A stretch of 17,721 nt of DNA from UBA9676 sp036522155. Its GTDB lineage: Bacteria; Actinomycetota; Actinomycetes; Streptosporangiales; Streptosporangiaceae. Numbering within the stretch: position 1 is the first letter of the stretch; each line of letters opens with the position of its first letter. Below, one piece after another: positions 1-7,811 of this stretch. The translations under genes and the position numbers were made by a program. The notes beneath the pieces are model-generated. The model made no database searches, had not been told where the DNA came from, and saw only the letters and a list, made by a program, of their open reading frames with translations. Where the stretch lies: positions 1-17,721 of the forward strand of contig DATDGI010000462.1 of NCBI GenBank assembly GCA_036522155.1, given 5' to 3'.

Positions 1-1
1 G

Positions 2-427
2 CTGTCGGTGGCCACTGTCCTGCTGGCGCTGGTCGCGGCTGCCGTCCTGGCGGGCGGCGCGGAGCGGCCGCCCCGGGCGTGGCTGTGGCTGCCCGGCCTG
101 GCCGCTGCGGCCTATGTGCTGGCTCAGGTGGCGTGGGCCGCTGGCTGGTTCGCGCTGTGGGTGTTCGTGGCGGCCGGGCAGGACGGCCTGCTCATCGTCC
201 TGGCGGTCGCCGCCCTCGGCTGGATCGTCACGGATCCTCGGCCGGCCATCGGCTTGGCCACCTGCCTCGCGCTGCTGGCCCTGTCCGGCCTGCTGACCGC
301 TGTGCTGCCGGGCCCGCCCCGGTTCGAGCTGCTCGCCCTGGCCGAGGGAGACGCGGTCTGGCTGGTCTGCGCCGCCGTCCTGGCGGCCCCGGCGCTCTGG
401 CGGCTCCGCCGCAAGGCCATGCTGTAA
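2..427 (+). CDS. Hypothetical multi-pass membrane protein, probably 5'-partial
   Basis: The reading frame is open to the left edge (codons CTG, TCG, then GTG at 8), so the true start may lie outside the window. GTG at 8 would give 139 residues. The protein is dominated by hydrophobic stretches rich in Leu, Ala and Val, about four predicted membrane helices (roughly residues 2-18, 26-56, 61-75 and 82-98) with another hydrophobic stretch near 115-130. It ends in a basic tail (WRLRRKAML) consistent with a cytoplasmic C terminus. I recognise no catalytic motif or named family. It lies 50 nt upstream of the GNAT gene on the same strand and could be the end of an upstream operon. Reality as a gene is supported by frame continuity and hydrophobic composition; the function is unknown. 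Confidence 0.6.
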   Translation: MSVATVLLALVAAAVLAGGAERPPRAWLWLPGLAAAAYVLAQVAWAAGWFALWVFVAAGQDGLLIVLAVAALGWIVTDPRPAIGLATCLALLALSGLLTAVLPGPPRFELLALAEGDAVWLVCAAVLAAPALWRLRRKAML

Positions 428-477
428 CCAGCAAGGACACCCCGGCCGCCGCCAGCTCGTCTCCGTGAGGAACAGCC

Positions 478-1110
478 ATGGACTTTCCGCCTGACATCCC
501 GGTGCTCCACGGCACCCTGGTCCGGCTGGAACCACTCTCGGCCAGTCACGCCGCCGACCTGGCGGCCGCGGCCGAAGAAGGCCGGGACAGCTACGCCTTC
601 ACCCACGTCCCCCGGGCCTGGGAGATGGAGGACTACCTGGCCGCCCATTTCGGGCGGGCGAAGAGCGGCACGATGGCACCCTTGGCCCAGATCCGGCACA
701 GCGATGGCCGGGCCGTCGGGGTGACCACCTACTGGCAGCCCCGGTTCTGGCCCGACCGTGCCGACCTGTGTGCCGTCGAGATCGGCTGGACCTGGCTGGC
801 CGCTTCGGCGCAGCGGACGGGCATCAACACCGAGGCGAAACTGCTGCTGCTTGAGCACGCGTTCGGCCCGCTGGGCGTGGCCCGGGTCGACTTCAAGACC
901 GATGCCCGCAACGAGCAGTCCCATCGCGCCCTCGAGAGCCTGGGCGCGCAGTTCGAGGGCGTCCTGCGCCAGTGGTCGCCGTCGTACGCGCCGGGCGAAG
1001 AGGGCCTGCTGCGTGACTCCGCGGTGTTCTCAGTCATCGCCACCGAATGGCCGGCCGTGCAGGCCAGGTTGCGCGCCCGGCTGGCCCGGAGGAATGACGG
1101 GGCAGCCTGA
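478..1110 (+). CDS. GNAT family N-acetyltransferase (RimJ/RimL-like)
   Basis: A 210-residue protein of the GNAT acetyltransferase superfamily, predicted to move an acetyl group from acetyl-CoA to an amine on a protein or small molecule in the cytoplasm. The N terminus has the RimJ/RimL-type opening (LHGTLVRLEPL, residues 10-20). The core strand and pyrophosphate-binding loop are at EIGWTWLA (101-108) followed by QRTGIN (112-117), the family's Q/RxxGxG/A motif with Asn at the last position. The segment LKT-like FKTDARNEQSHRALESLGA (139-157) is typical of this subfamily and forms the last strand-helix pair. The ATG is preceded by GAGGAA about six bases upstream, which fixes the start. The next gene begins only 15 nt after its stop, so the two are probably cotranscribed. 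The substrate cannot be predicted from sequence. Confidence 0.9.
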   Translation: MDFPPDIPVLHGTLVRLEPLSASHAADLAAAAEEGRDSYAFTHVPRAWEMEDYLAAHFGRAKSGTMAPLAQIRHSDGRAVGVTTYWQPRFWPDRADLCAVEIGWTWLAASAQRTGINTEAKLLLLEHAFGPLGVARVDFKTDARNEQSHRALESLGAQFEGVLRQWSPSYAPGEEGLLRDSAVFSVIATEWPAVQARLRARLARRNDGAA

Positions 1111-1125
1111 CGGGTTGGCCGGGGC

Positions 1126-1533
1126 ATGAGCGCATTCACGGACTCCGAACTCGCCTACCTCGCCGGGCAGCGGCTGGGCCGGATCGCGACCGTCGGCCCG
1201 GACGGGCAGCCACACGTGGTACCCACGTCGTTCCGCTACAACGCCGAGCACGACGCCATCGACGTCGGCGGCCTGCGGATAAGCCAGACCAAGAAACTCC
1301 GCGACGCGCAGCGCACCGGCCGGGCGAGCATCGTGGTCGACGACGTGCTCCCGCCGTGGCAGCCACGCATGATCGAAATACGCGGCCAGGCCACCGTGAG
1401 CCCGTCGGGCGGCAAGGCGTTCGGCGAGCAGTTTGAGGACACCGTCATCCGCATCCACCCCACCCGCATCATTTCCATCGGGATCGAATCCGGCGAGATG
1501 AGGACCAGCGCGCGATCGGTCACGGCCACCTGA
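1126..1533 (+). CDS. PPOX class F420-dependent oxidoreductase
   Basis: A 135-residue single-domain split-barrel protein of the pyridoxamine 5'-phosphate oxidase-like superfamily. It resembles the actinobacterial branch that uses the deazaflavin F420 rather than FMN. Diagnostic segments are LGRIATVGPDGQPHVVPTSF (residues 17-36), the first two strands and turn of the barrel, then TKKLRDAQRTGRASIVVDD (about 50-68), and IEIRGQATV (about 83-91). Members reduce or oxidise small organic substrates with F420, but the substrate here is unknown. The length is usual for the family. The ATG lies 15 nt after the GNAT stop with only a weak G-rich ribosome site, consistent with translation as part of the upstream transcript. 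A GC-rich hairpin follows 18 nt after the stop. Assignment to the F420 rather than FMN group is by overall resemblance only. Confidence 0.88.
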   Translation: MSAFTDSELAYLAGQRLGRIATVGPDGQPHVVPTSFRYNAEHDAIDVGGLRISQTKKLRDAQRTGRASIVVDDVLPPWQPRMIEIRGQATVSPSGGKAFGEQFEDTVIRIHPTRIISIGIESGEMRTSARSVTAT

Positions 1534-1551
1534 CCTGCCTGCGCACGCTCT

Positions 1552-1578
1552 CCCGGGCCTCGCGCCTGCCGGCCCGGG
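1552..1578 (+). terminator. GC hairpin after the PPOX gene, candidate terminator
   Basis: A perfect 8-bp inverted repeat, CCCGGGCC at 1552-1559 and GGCCCGGG at 1571-1578, encloses an 11-nt loop and starts 18 nt after the oxidoreductase stop. There is no T-tract, as is common in high-GC actinobacteria, so it could be a terminator or only an RNA-stabilising structure. Confidence 0.45.
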
Positions 1579-1665
1579 CCATCCGGTGATCACCCCTGCC
1601 GGGGGATGGCAGATCGCCGTGGCTGGGTTTCGCTAGCGTCGGCAGCGGGCGCGGCTGGAGGGCGG

Positions 1666-2310
1666 ATGGTTCTGGACCTGGTGGTCATCGGGCTCGCGAT
1701 CACCCTGCAGCCGCTCAGCATCGTGGCGTTCGTGCTCATCCTCGGCTCCGAGCGCGGCCTGCGGAAAGGCCTGGCGCTGATCCTCGGCTGGACCGCCTGC
1801 CTGGTGGCCGTGATTGCGGCCGTGGCCCTGGCCACCGGGGGCCAGGCGCTGCGGCCGCACACCGTGCCGTCAACGGCCATCCTGGTGGTCAAGGGGCTGC
1901 TCGGCGCCGGGCTGATCTGGTTCGGGTTCCGGCAGCGGCGCCGCACCGGCCGGCCGCATAAGCAGCCGACCTGGATGGCGCGGCTGGACCGGCTGTCGCT
2001 GGCGGCGGCCGCCGGGCTCGGCGCGTTCCTGCAGCCGTGGTCCCTGGTGGCGGCCGGGGCCGCCACGATTTTCCAGGCCAGCCTGTCCACCGCGGGCGAC
2101 TGGCTGGTGCTGGTCCTGTTCTGCCTGCTGGCGACGTCGACTTTCCTGGTGATGGAGCTGTATGCGGCCTTCGCGCCCAAGGCGGCCGGGATCCGTTTCC
2201 AGCAGCTGCAGACGGCGATCGAAAACCACCAGGACCAGGCCATCGTGGTGGGGTCACTGGTGGTAGGCGCCTGGCTGCTCGGCCACAGCATCTTCCTGAT
2301 CGTCTCGTAG
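1666..2310 (+). CDS. GAP (Sap / sulfolipid-addressing-like) family membrane protein
   Basis: A 214-residue integral membrane protein with about six helices (roughly residues 1-25, 36-57, 71-88, 111-135, 143-170 and 190-213). It resembles the actinobacterial GAP/Sap family, whose founding mycobacterial member helps move a glycolipid precursor across the membrane. Two similar motifs, LQPLSIVAFVLILGS (about 14-28) and FLQPWSLVAAGAA (about 121-133), suggest the internal two-fold repeat typical of LysE-like transporters. The frame is open from an ATG at 1606, but the ATG at 1666 is preceded by GGAGG four bases upstream and begins exactly at the first helix, so I chose it. It sits 17 nt upstream of the SulP transporter and is likely cotranscribed with it. 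The transported substrate is unknown. Confidence 0.82.
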   Translation: MVLDLVVIGLAITLQPLSIVAFVLILGSERGLRKGLALILGWTACLVAVIAAVALATGGQALRPHTVPSTAILVVKGLLGAGLIWFGFRQRRRTGRPHKQPTWMARLDRLSLAAAAGLGAFLQPWSLVAAGAATIFQASLSTAGDWLVLVLFCLLATSTFLVMELYAAFAPKAAGIRFQQLQTAIENHQDQAIVVGSLVVGAWLLGHSIFLIVS

Positions 2311-2326
2311 GCGAGGGTCAGGCGAC

Positions 2327-4009
2327 ATGAAACCCCGGCTTCCGGTCAGCCGGGACACCCTGCGCCAGGACGCCGTCGCGGGCCTGGTGCTCGGCGTGGA
2401 AAGCGTTCCCGACGGCCTCGCGGCAGGCCTGCTCGCCGGGGTCAGCCCGCTATCGGGCCTCTACGCGTACATGTTCGGGACGATCGGCGGCTCGCTGTTC
2501 ACCAGTTCGGCCTTCATGGCGGTGCAGGCCACCGGGGCCATGGCCATCATCATCGCCGACGTCCCGGCCGTGCACACCGGCGATAACCAGGCGCGTGCCC
2601 TGTTCACGCTGTCCGTGCTCACCGGCCTGGTGATGCTGGCGGCCGGGTTCTTGCGGCTCGGGTCATTGCTGCGGTTCGTGTCGAACGCCGTGATGGTGGG
2701 GTTCATCAGCGCCGTCGGGGTCAACATCATCCTCGGCCAGCTGGCCAACCTCACCGGCTACAAGGCGGAGGGAGCCAACCGGGTCGTCCGTGCCGTGAAT
2801 ACCCTGATCCATCCCGGCGAGCTCCACCTGCAATCCCTCGCCGTGGGACTGGTGACGATCGCGCTGATCCTTGTGCTCGAGCGCACCAGGCTCGGCCCGC
2901 TGGGGCTGGTGCTCGCGGTCATTGTCACCTCGGCGGGCACGGCGGGCCTGGGCTGGAGCACGGTCGCGACCGTCAGCGACCTGTCCGCGATACCCCGCTC
3001 GCTCCCGCTGCCTCAGCTCCCGGCGCTCGGGCTGGTCCCGGCGCTCCTGGTGCCAGCGCTGTCGCTCACGTTCGTCGGGCTGGTCCAGGGAGCGGGTATC
3101 TCGGCCAGTTTCCCCAACCCGGACGGCCGCTCCCCCGACGCCTCCCGCGACTTCATCGGGCAAGGCGCGGCCAACCTGATCGCCGGGGTATTCCAGGGCA
3201 TGCCGGTGGGCGGGTCCATGTCGGCCTCGTCACTGAACAAGGCCGCGGGCGCCCGGTCGCGCCTGTCCCTCATGATCGCCAGCGTGGTGATGGCCGCGGT
3301 CATCCTCGCCTTCGCTGGCCTGGTCGGCCACATCGCCATGCCCGCGCTGGCGGGCCTGCTCATCCTGGTCGGCTACCGGACCATCAAGCCCGCCGACCTA
3401 TGGTCGGTATGGAAGACCGGCGCCGTGCAGAAGGCGGTGCTGGCGACCACGTTCGTGCTGACCATGATCATCCCCTTGCAGTACGCGGTGCTGGTCGGGG
3501 TGGGCCTGTCGCTGATCCTGCACGTCGTGCGCCAGTCCAACCAGGTCACCATCAAGCGCTGGCGGCTCGACCCGGACGGCAACCTCATCGAGGGCGACCC
3601 GCCGGCCCGCCTGCCGGCCAACGAGGTGGTCGCCCTGCAGCCGTACGGCAGCCTGTTCTTCGCCGCCGCACCGGTGCTCGAAGCACAGCTCCCGGCGGCC
3701 ACCGACGACTCGCGCAACTCCGTGGTGATCCTGCGGCTGCGCGGGCGCACCGACCTCGGCACCACCTTCATGGACGTGCTGAGCCGCTACGCCCAGGCCC
3801 TCACCGCGGTCGGCAGCAAGCTCGTCATCGTCTCGGCCAGCGAACGGATCTCCGAACAACTCGGCGTGACCGGGGTGACCGGCGTGATCCCCCGCCAGGA
3901 CATTTACCCCGGCGATGAGCGCGTGGGCGCCACCCTGAAGCGGGCCTACGCCGACGCGCTGAGCTGGATCGAGCACATTCAGCCCGGCAGCGGGCCGGCT
4001 GAACGGTGA
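2327..4009 (+). CDS. SulP family inorganic anion transporter with STAS domain
   Basis: A 560-residue secondary transporter of the SulP (SLC26-like) family, predicted to carry sulfate, bicarbonate or a related anion across the plasma membrane. The membrane domain spans about residues 15-400. It shows the conserved early segment DAVAGLVLGVESVPDGLAAG (15-34), the signature region NAVMVGFISAVGVNIILGQL (120-139), and the glycine-rich FQGMPVGGSMSASSLN (289-304). Residues about 430-550 form a cytoplasmic STAS domain (VVILRLRGRTDLGTTFMDVL, 466-485), a regulatory module found on most SulP proteins. Length and domain order are normal for the family. It follows the GAP-family gene by 17 nt and precedes the histidine kinase by 85 nt, so the kinase operon could monitor or control transport. 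That link, and which anion is moved, are inference. Confidence 0.93.
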   Translation: MKPRLPVSRDTLRQDAVAGLVLGVESVPDGLAAGLLAGVSPLSGLYAYMFGTIGGSLFTSSAFMAVQATGAMAIIIADVPAVHTGDNQARALFTLSVLTGLVMLAAGFLRLGSLLRFVSNAVMVGFISAVGVNIILGQLANLTGYKAEGANRVVRAVNTLIHPGELHLQSLAVGLVTIALILVLERTRLGPLGLVLAVIVTSAGTAGLGWSTVATVSDLSAIPRSLPLPQLPALGLVPALLVPALSLTFVGLVQGAGISASFPNPDGRSPDASRDFIGQGAANLIAGVFQGMPVGGSMSASSLNKAAGARSRLSLMIASVVMAAVILAFAGLVGHIAMPALAGLLILVGYRTIKPADLWSVWKTGAVQKAVLATTFVLTMIIPLQYAVLVGVGLSLILHVVRQSNQVTIKRWRLDPDGNLIEGDPPARLPANEVVALQPYGSLFFAAAPVLEAQLPAATDDSRNSVVILRLRGRTDLGTTFMDVLSRYAQALTAVGSKLVIVSASERISEQLGVTGVTGVIPRQDIYPGDERVGATLKRAYADALSWIEHIQPGSGPAER

Positions 4010-4030
4010 GTCACCCACGCCGTGCCATGT

Positions 4031-4054
4031 GATAACTATCTGTAGTATTGTGCA
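4031..4054 (+). promoter_or_regulatory. Candidate promoter/operator ahead of the kinase operon
   Basis: The 85-nt gap between the SulP and kinase genes contains an unusually AT-rich patch for this genome. It holds a short dyad GATA-AC-TATC (4031-4040), overlapping ACTA-TCTG-TAGT, and a -10-like TAGTAT at 4043-4048. No convincing -35 hexamer lies 16-18 nt upstream. A strong ribosome site (GGGGGGAAA) precedes the kinase ATG. It is plausibly the operon's promoter, perhaps under an activator or repressor. Confidence 0.3.
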
Positions 4055-4094
4055 TGCGAAACGTGATTTACCGCCTGCGTAGGGGGGAAACGCC

Positions 4095-5714
4095 ATGGCG
4101 GAAGCACCGGTTCTCGGGCCGGCCGGGCGCACTCGGGCGAGGTGGTGGCCGCTGCGCCTCGTCTCGACCGTGATCTTGCTGGTCATGGGCGGGGTGGTGG
4201 TGGCTTCGGCCCTGATCACCTTGAGCGTCATCCGGGACCAGGAACGGCTCCTTCTGCGTGAACGGACGGGTGAGGCCGCGGCCGTGCTCGGCGGCGCCTT
4301 CGCCGGGGTCCAGAGCTCGCTTCTGCTCCTGGGGGCGATCGCGGCGACCGACCGCGGCCACCCCCAGCTGTTCGCCAGCGCCGCACACCCGGAGGTGACC
4401 GCGCCGGGCCAGGGGCTGCTCGTGACCGCCCAGCGCGGGACCCAGATGACGGTCACGGCGGCGGCGGGCACCGCCCCCGCGGTGGGCTCGGCGATCCCCC
4501 CTGATCAGGTACGGCTCGCTCACCGGGCCCTGGTCACCCGGGGGATGGTATCGGGCCTGGTACGGCAGGGCTCCCGGCGCTGGATCGCGTTCGGCCTGGG
4601 CAATGCCGCCGGGCCGGCGACGGTGGTCTGGGAGGAATCGGCGCTCGCGTCCACCGTGACCACCAAGCCTTCTGCGTCCTCGCCGTGGGGCAACCTGGAC
4701 ATCGCGCTCTACCTGTCGGCCCGGCCTGACCCGTCCACTCTCATCCTGGCCACGACCAGGAATCTGCCGCTGGCCGGAGCCCAGTACCCGTTCCGCGTCG
4801 GAGCCGACACCTGGCTGCTCGTGACGAGCAGCCCCGGGCCCCTGGTCGGATCGCTGGCCGAGAATATGCCGTGGGTCATCCTGGTGATCGGCGTGATCGC
4901 CGTGGCGCTGACGGTCACGGTCGTGGAGACCATGGGCCGGCGGCGGGATTATGCCGACCGGCTGGTCGAGGAGCGCACGGCGTCGCTGCAGAACGCCATG
5001 ACCGAGCTGGAGGCGGCACAGGCCCGGCTGGTGCAGCAGGAGAAACTGGCCGCCGTCGGCCAGCTCGCTTCCTCGGTCGGCCACGAGCTGCGCAACCCGC
5101 TCGCAGTCATCATGAACGTCCTGTACCTGCTGGAGGCCGGGACGGGGGCCGATGCGGACGAGGCGACGCGCCGCCACCTGGCCACCGCCAAGCGGGAAAC
5201 CTCAACGGCCACCCTCATCGTCTCGGATCTGCTCGACTACGCGCGCGGCCGGGAGCCGATCCTCGGCCCGGTGCAGGTCTGCGATCTGGTCACCGAGGCC
5301 CTCTCGGTGGTGCCGCCGCCCGCAGGCGTGCAAGTCGTCGATCACTGCGATCCGGGCATCACGATCCACGCCGACCGGGACCAGATCCGCCAGGCGGTGC
5401 TGAACCTCATCACCAACGGCTACGAATCCATGCCCGATGGCGGCGTCCTCACCGTCTCGGCCAGCTCGGAGTCGGGTTCGGCGCACATCACCGTGACCGA
5501 CACCGGCATGGGCATGGACACCGGCACTCGCGAGAACATCTTCACGCCGTTCTATACCAGCAAGGCACGGGGGATCGGCCTCGGCCTGGCCGTGACCCAA
5601 CGCGTGGTCGAGGCCCATGACGGCACGATCGCCGTGGAAAGCACCCCGTCGGTGGGCAGCTCGTTCACGATTACGGTTCCGGTCATGGCCACGATGGTGA
5701 GCGTGGCCCCATGA
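4095..5714 (+). CDS. Membrane sensor histidine kinase (HisKA/HATPase)
   Basis: A 539-residue histidine kinase that autophosphorylates in response to a signal at the cell envelope. A first membrane helix at about 21-45 is followed by a roughly 210-residue extracytoplasmic region with no motif I recognise, then a second helix at about 257-278. A coiled-coil linker (about 285-315) leads directly to the HisKA domain; I see no clear HAMP domain. The H-box is SSVGHELRNPL with phosphoacceptor His330. The HATPase domain has the N-box QAVLNLITNGYESM (433-446), the G1 box DTGMGM (469-474) and the G2 box GIGLGLAV (493-500). The start has a G-rich ribosome site about eight bases upstream. Its stop overlaps the start of the receiver gene (ATGA), so the two are translationally coupled and the receiver is its likely partner. 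Confidence 0.93.
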   Translation: MAEAPVLGPAGRTRARWWPLRLVSTVILLVMGGVVVASALITLSVIRDQERLLLRERTGEAAAVLGGAFAGVQSSLLLLGAIAATDRGHPQLFASAAHPEVTAPGQGLLVTAQRGTQMTVTAAAGTAPAVGSAIPPDQVRLAHRALVTRGMVSGLVRQGSRRWIAFGLGNAAGPATVVWEESALASTVTTKPSASSPWGNLDIALYLSARPDPSTLILATTRNLPLAGAQYPFRVGADTWLLVTSSPGPLVGSLAENMPWVILVIGVIAVALTVTVVETMGRRRDYADRLVEERTASLQNAMTELEAAQARLVQQEKLAAVGQLASSVGHELRNPLAVIMNVLYLLEAGTGADADEATRRHLATAKRETSTATLIVSDLLDYARGREPILGPVQVCDLVTEALSVVPPPAGVQVVDHCDPGITIHADRDQIRQAVLNLITNGYESMPDGGVLTVSASSESGSAHITVTDTGMGMDTGTRENIFTPFYTSKARGIGLGLAVTQRVVEAHDGTIAVESTPSVGSSFTITVPVMATMVSVAP

Positions 5715-6076
5715 GCCGGTACACCGTGCTGGTGGTCGACGATGAGCCCGGCATGCGCGACACCCTGGCCGCGATCCTGGAGCTGCAGGGCTACCGCGTC
5801 TCGTCGGCAATCGATGGTGAGACCGCGTTCCTCGCCGTCCAGGCGGAGTCCTTTGACGTGGTGGTGATGGACGTCCGGATGCCAGGCCGCGATGGCGTGT
5901 CGGTGCTCCAGGAGATGGGGAACCCACCGCCTCAGGTGATCTTGATGACGGCCTACGCCCTGGAGGAGCAGTTGCGCGCCGCGGTCAAGGCCAAGGCCTT
6001 CGCCATACTCCACAAGCCCTTCGACGCCCGGAGGATGCTGAGCCTGGTATCCGACGCGTCCCAGGCTGAGAGGTGA
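5711..6076 (+). CDS. Stand-alone response-regulator receiver domain
   Basis: A 121-residue protein consisting of one CheY-like receiver and nothing else. The acidic pair is D10-D11, the phosphoacceptor is Asp54 in VVMDVRMPGRDG, the switch Thr is T80 in ILMTAYA, and the invariant Lys is K102 in LHKPF, so all catalytic positions are present. With no DNA-binding or enzymatic output, it can act only through protein contact or as a phosphate shuttle. Its ATG overlaps the stop of the upstream kinase and its TGA overlaps the GTG of the downstream hybrid kinase, both by four bases. It therefore probably accepts phosphate from His330 of the first kinase and exchanges with the hybrid kinase. Confidence 0.92.
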   Translation: MSRYTVLVVDDEPGMRDTLAAILELQGYRVSSAIDGETAFLAVQAESFDVVVMDVRMPGRDGVSVLQEMGNPPPQVILMTAYALEEQLRAAVKAKAFAILHKPFDARRMLSLVSDASQAER

Positions 6077-7803
6077 ACCCCCGGCCGGGTCCCGGGCCGG
6101 CGCCCGGCCCGCCCCTGGCCTACGTCGTCGATGACGACCCGGGCATGCGGCAGACCCTGACCGAAATCCTGGCCCTGGCCGGGATTTCGGCCGAGAGTTT
6201 CGGATTGGGGGCCGCGGCCCAGGAATCCTTCCGCGGTGCCCGCCCGGACCTGGCGATTGTCGATCAGCGGCTCCCGGACACCACCGGGATCACGCTTTCC
6301 ACCGCCCTGAAGTCCGAGGACCCGGATCTGAGCGTGATCCTGCTCACTGGGTACGCATCCGCCGATAGCGCCATCGCCGCTGTCGGCCTGGTGGACGACT
6401 ATCTCACCAAGCCTGTGCCGCCCGACGATCTGGTGCGGAGGGTGAAGGCCAGTCTCGAACGTACCCGGCTCCGCCGGGAGAACCGCCAGCTCGTGGCCCG
6501 CCTGCAAGAGCTGAACTCATCGCTCGAAGCGACCGTGGCCGAACGGACCCGTGAGCTGGAGGCGGCGCACCGCAAGGCACTGAAGGACCAGGCCATCCGG
6601 GAACGCCTGCAGGCCCAGGCCGAGCGGGAACAGCTGGAGAACCTCCTCCATCAGTCCCAGCGCCTGGAGAGCCTGGGCCAGCTCGCTGGCGGTGTCGCGC
6701 ACGACTTCAACAACCTGCTGGCGGTCATCCTCAACTGCGCCAGCTTCGTGGCCGAGGCCACCACCGGCGACGACTCCGTCCGGGCTGATGTCGAGCAGAT
6801 CCGGGCCGCCGCCGAGCGGGCCGCCCGGCTCACCCGCCAGCTCCTGATCTTCGGGCGCCGGGAGGAAGTCAGGCTGGAAGCCCTCGATCTCAACGCGATC
6901 GCGGCCGATCTCCACAGCCTGCTGGCCCGCAGCATCGGCGAGAACGTCAAGCTGATCGTGCACCCGGCGGCCGGCCTGCCAGCGGTCCGCGGAGACCGGG
7001 GCCAGATCGAGCAGGTCCTGCTCAACCTGGCCGTCAACGCCCGCGACGCGATGCCCGACGGGGGGACCCTGACGATCGAATCGGGCCTGGCCCAGCTAGA
7101 CGAGCAGTATGCGCGCCTGCACCCGGGGGCCAGTCCCGGTCACTATGTCGTGCTGTCGGTCAGTGACACCGGCGTGGGCATGAGCCCGCAGGTCGTGCGT
7201 CGGATATTCGAGCCGTTCTTCACGACCAAGCCGCGGGGCAAGGGAACCGGCCTGGGGCTGGCCACCGTGCATGGCATCGTCACCAAGGTCGGCGGCAGCC
7301 TGAGCGTCGACTCCGAGGAAGGCGCCGGGACAACCATCCGCGCTTTCTACCCCGTGGCTGAGAGCGAGACCCAGGCGTCCGCCGCCTCCCCCGCCCCCAC
7401 AGCCGTCACCAGCGGCCAGGGCAAGACGATCCTGGTCGTGGAGGATGAACCGGCCGTACTGGAGGTCACCACCCGCATCCTGCGGCGCGGCGAGTACTCC
7501 GTACTGCCGGCGGCGACCGGGGATGAAGCCCTGGCGCTGGCCGCCGATCACGAGTTTGACCTGCTCCTGACCGACCAGGTGATGCCGGACATCTCGGGCC
7601 GGGAACTGGCCGAGCGCATCCGGCAGATCCGCCCCCAGGCGGCGGTCCTGTTCATGTCGGGATACAGCCAGGACCAGCGGGGGCCGCAGGATGCTCACGG
7701 TGAGAAGGCCGCGCTCATCCACAAGCCCTTCACCGAACAGGCCCTGCTGGCCGGAATCCGCTCCGCCATCGTCGCGCGCGGCCGGGCGAGCGAGACCGTC
7801 TGA
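6073..7803 (+). CDS. Hybrid histidine kinase, receiver-HisKA-HATPase-receiver
   Basis: A 576-residue soluble hybrid kinase with no membrane helix. An N-terminal receiver (about 15-130) has D20-D22, phosphoacceptor Asp64 (AIVDQRLPD), the switch residue T92 and Lys113. A coiled coil follows (about 132-198), then the H-box GGVAHDFNNLL with His210, the N-box QVLLNLAVNARDAM (314-327), the G1 box DTGVGM (365-370) and the G2 box GTGLGLATVHG (391-401). A Ser/Ala/Pro linker (about 430-447) leads to a second receiver with Asp501 (LLLTDQVMPD) and Lys551 (IHKPF). All key residues are intact. The start is a GTG overlapping the receiver gene's TGA. A kinase sandwiched between two receivers fits a phosphorelay hub, but no histidine phosphotransfer (HPt) domain is present here or nearby. 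The stop is 8 nt from the convergent permease stop. Confidence 0.92.
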   Translation: MNPRPGPGPAPGPPLAYVVDDDPGMRQTLTEILALAGISAESFGLGAAAQESFRGARPDLAIVDQRLPDTTGITLSTALKSEDPDLSVILLTGYASADSAIAAVGLVDDYLTKPVPPDDLVRRVKASLERTRLRRENRQLVARLQELNSSLEATVAERTRELEAAHRKALKDQAIRERLQAQAEREQLENLLHQSQRLESLGQLAGGVAHDFNNLLAVILNCASFVAEATTGDDSVRADVEQIRAAAERAARLTRQLLIFGRREEVRLEALDLNAIAADLHSLLARSIGENVKLIVHPAAGLPAVRGDRGQIEQVLLNLAVNARDAMPDGGTLTIESGLAQLDEQYARLHPGASPGHYVVLSVSDTGVGMSPQVVRRIFEPFFTTKPRGKGTGLGLATVHGIVTKVGGSLSVDSEEGAGTTIRAFYPVAESETQASAASPAPTAVTSGQGKTILVVEDEPAVLEVTTRILRRGEYSVLPAATGDEALALAADHEFDLLLTDQVMPDISGRELAERIRQIRPQAAVLFMSGYSQDQRGPQDAHGEKAALIHKPFTEQALLAGIRSAIVARGRASETV

Positions 7804-7811
7804 GCCGAGGG

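Noticed and set aside
124..924. 266-residue minus-strand open frame
   Set aside because: It covers the membrane protein and GNAT genes on the opposite strand; no domain is recognisable and the plus-strand GNAT is certain.
3398..4471. 357-residue minus-strand open frame across the SulP end and kinase start
   Set aside because: It is opposite two well-supported genes and is an expected artefact of high GC content.
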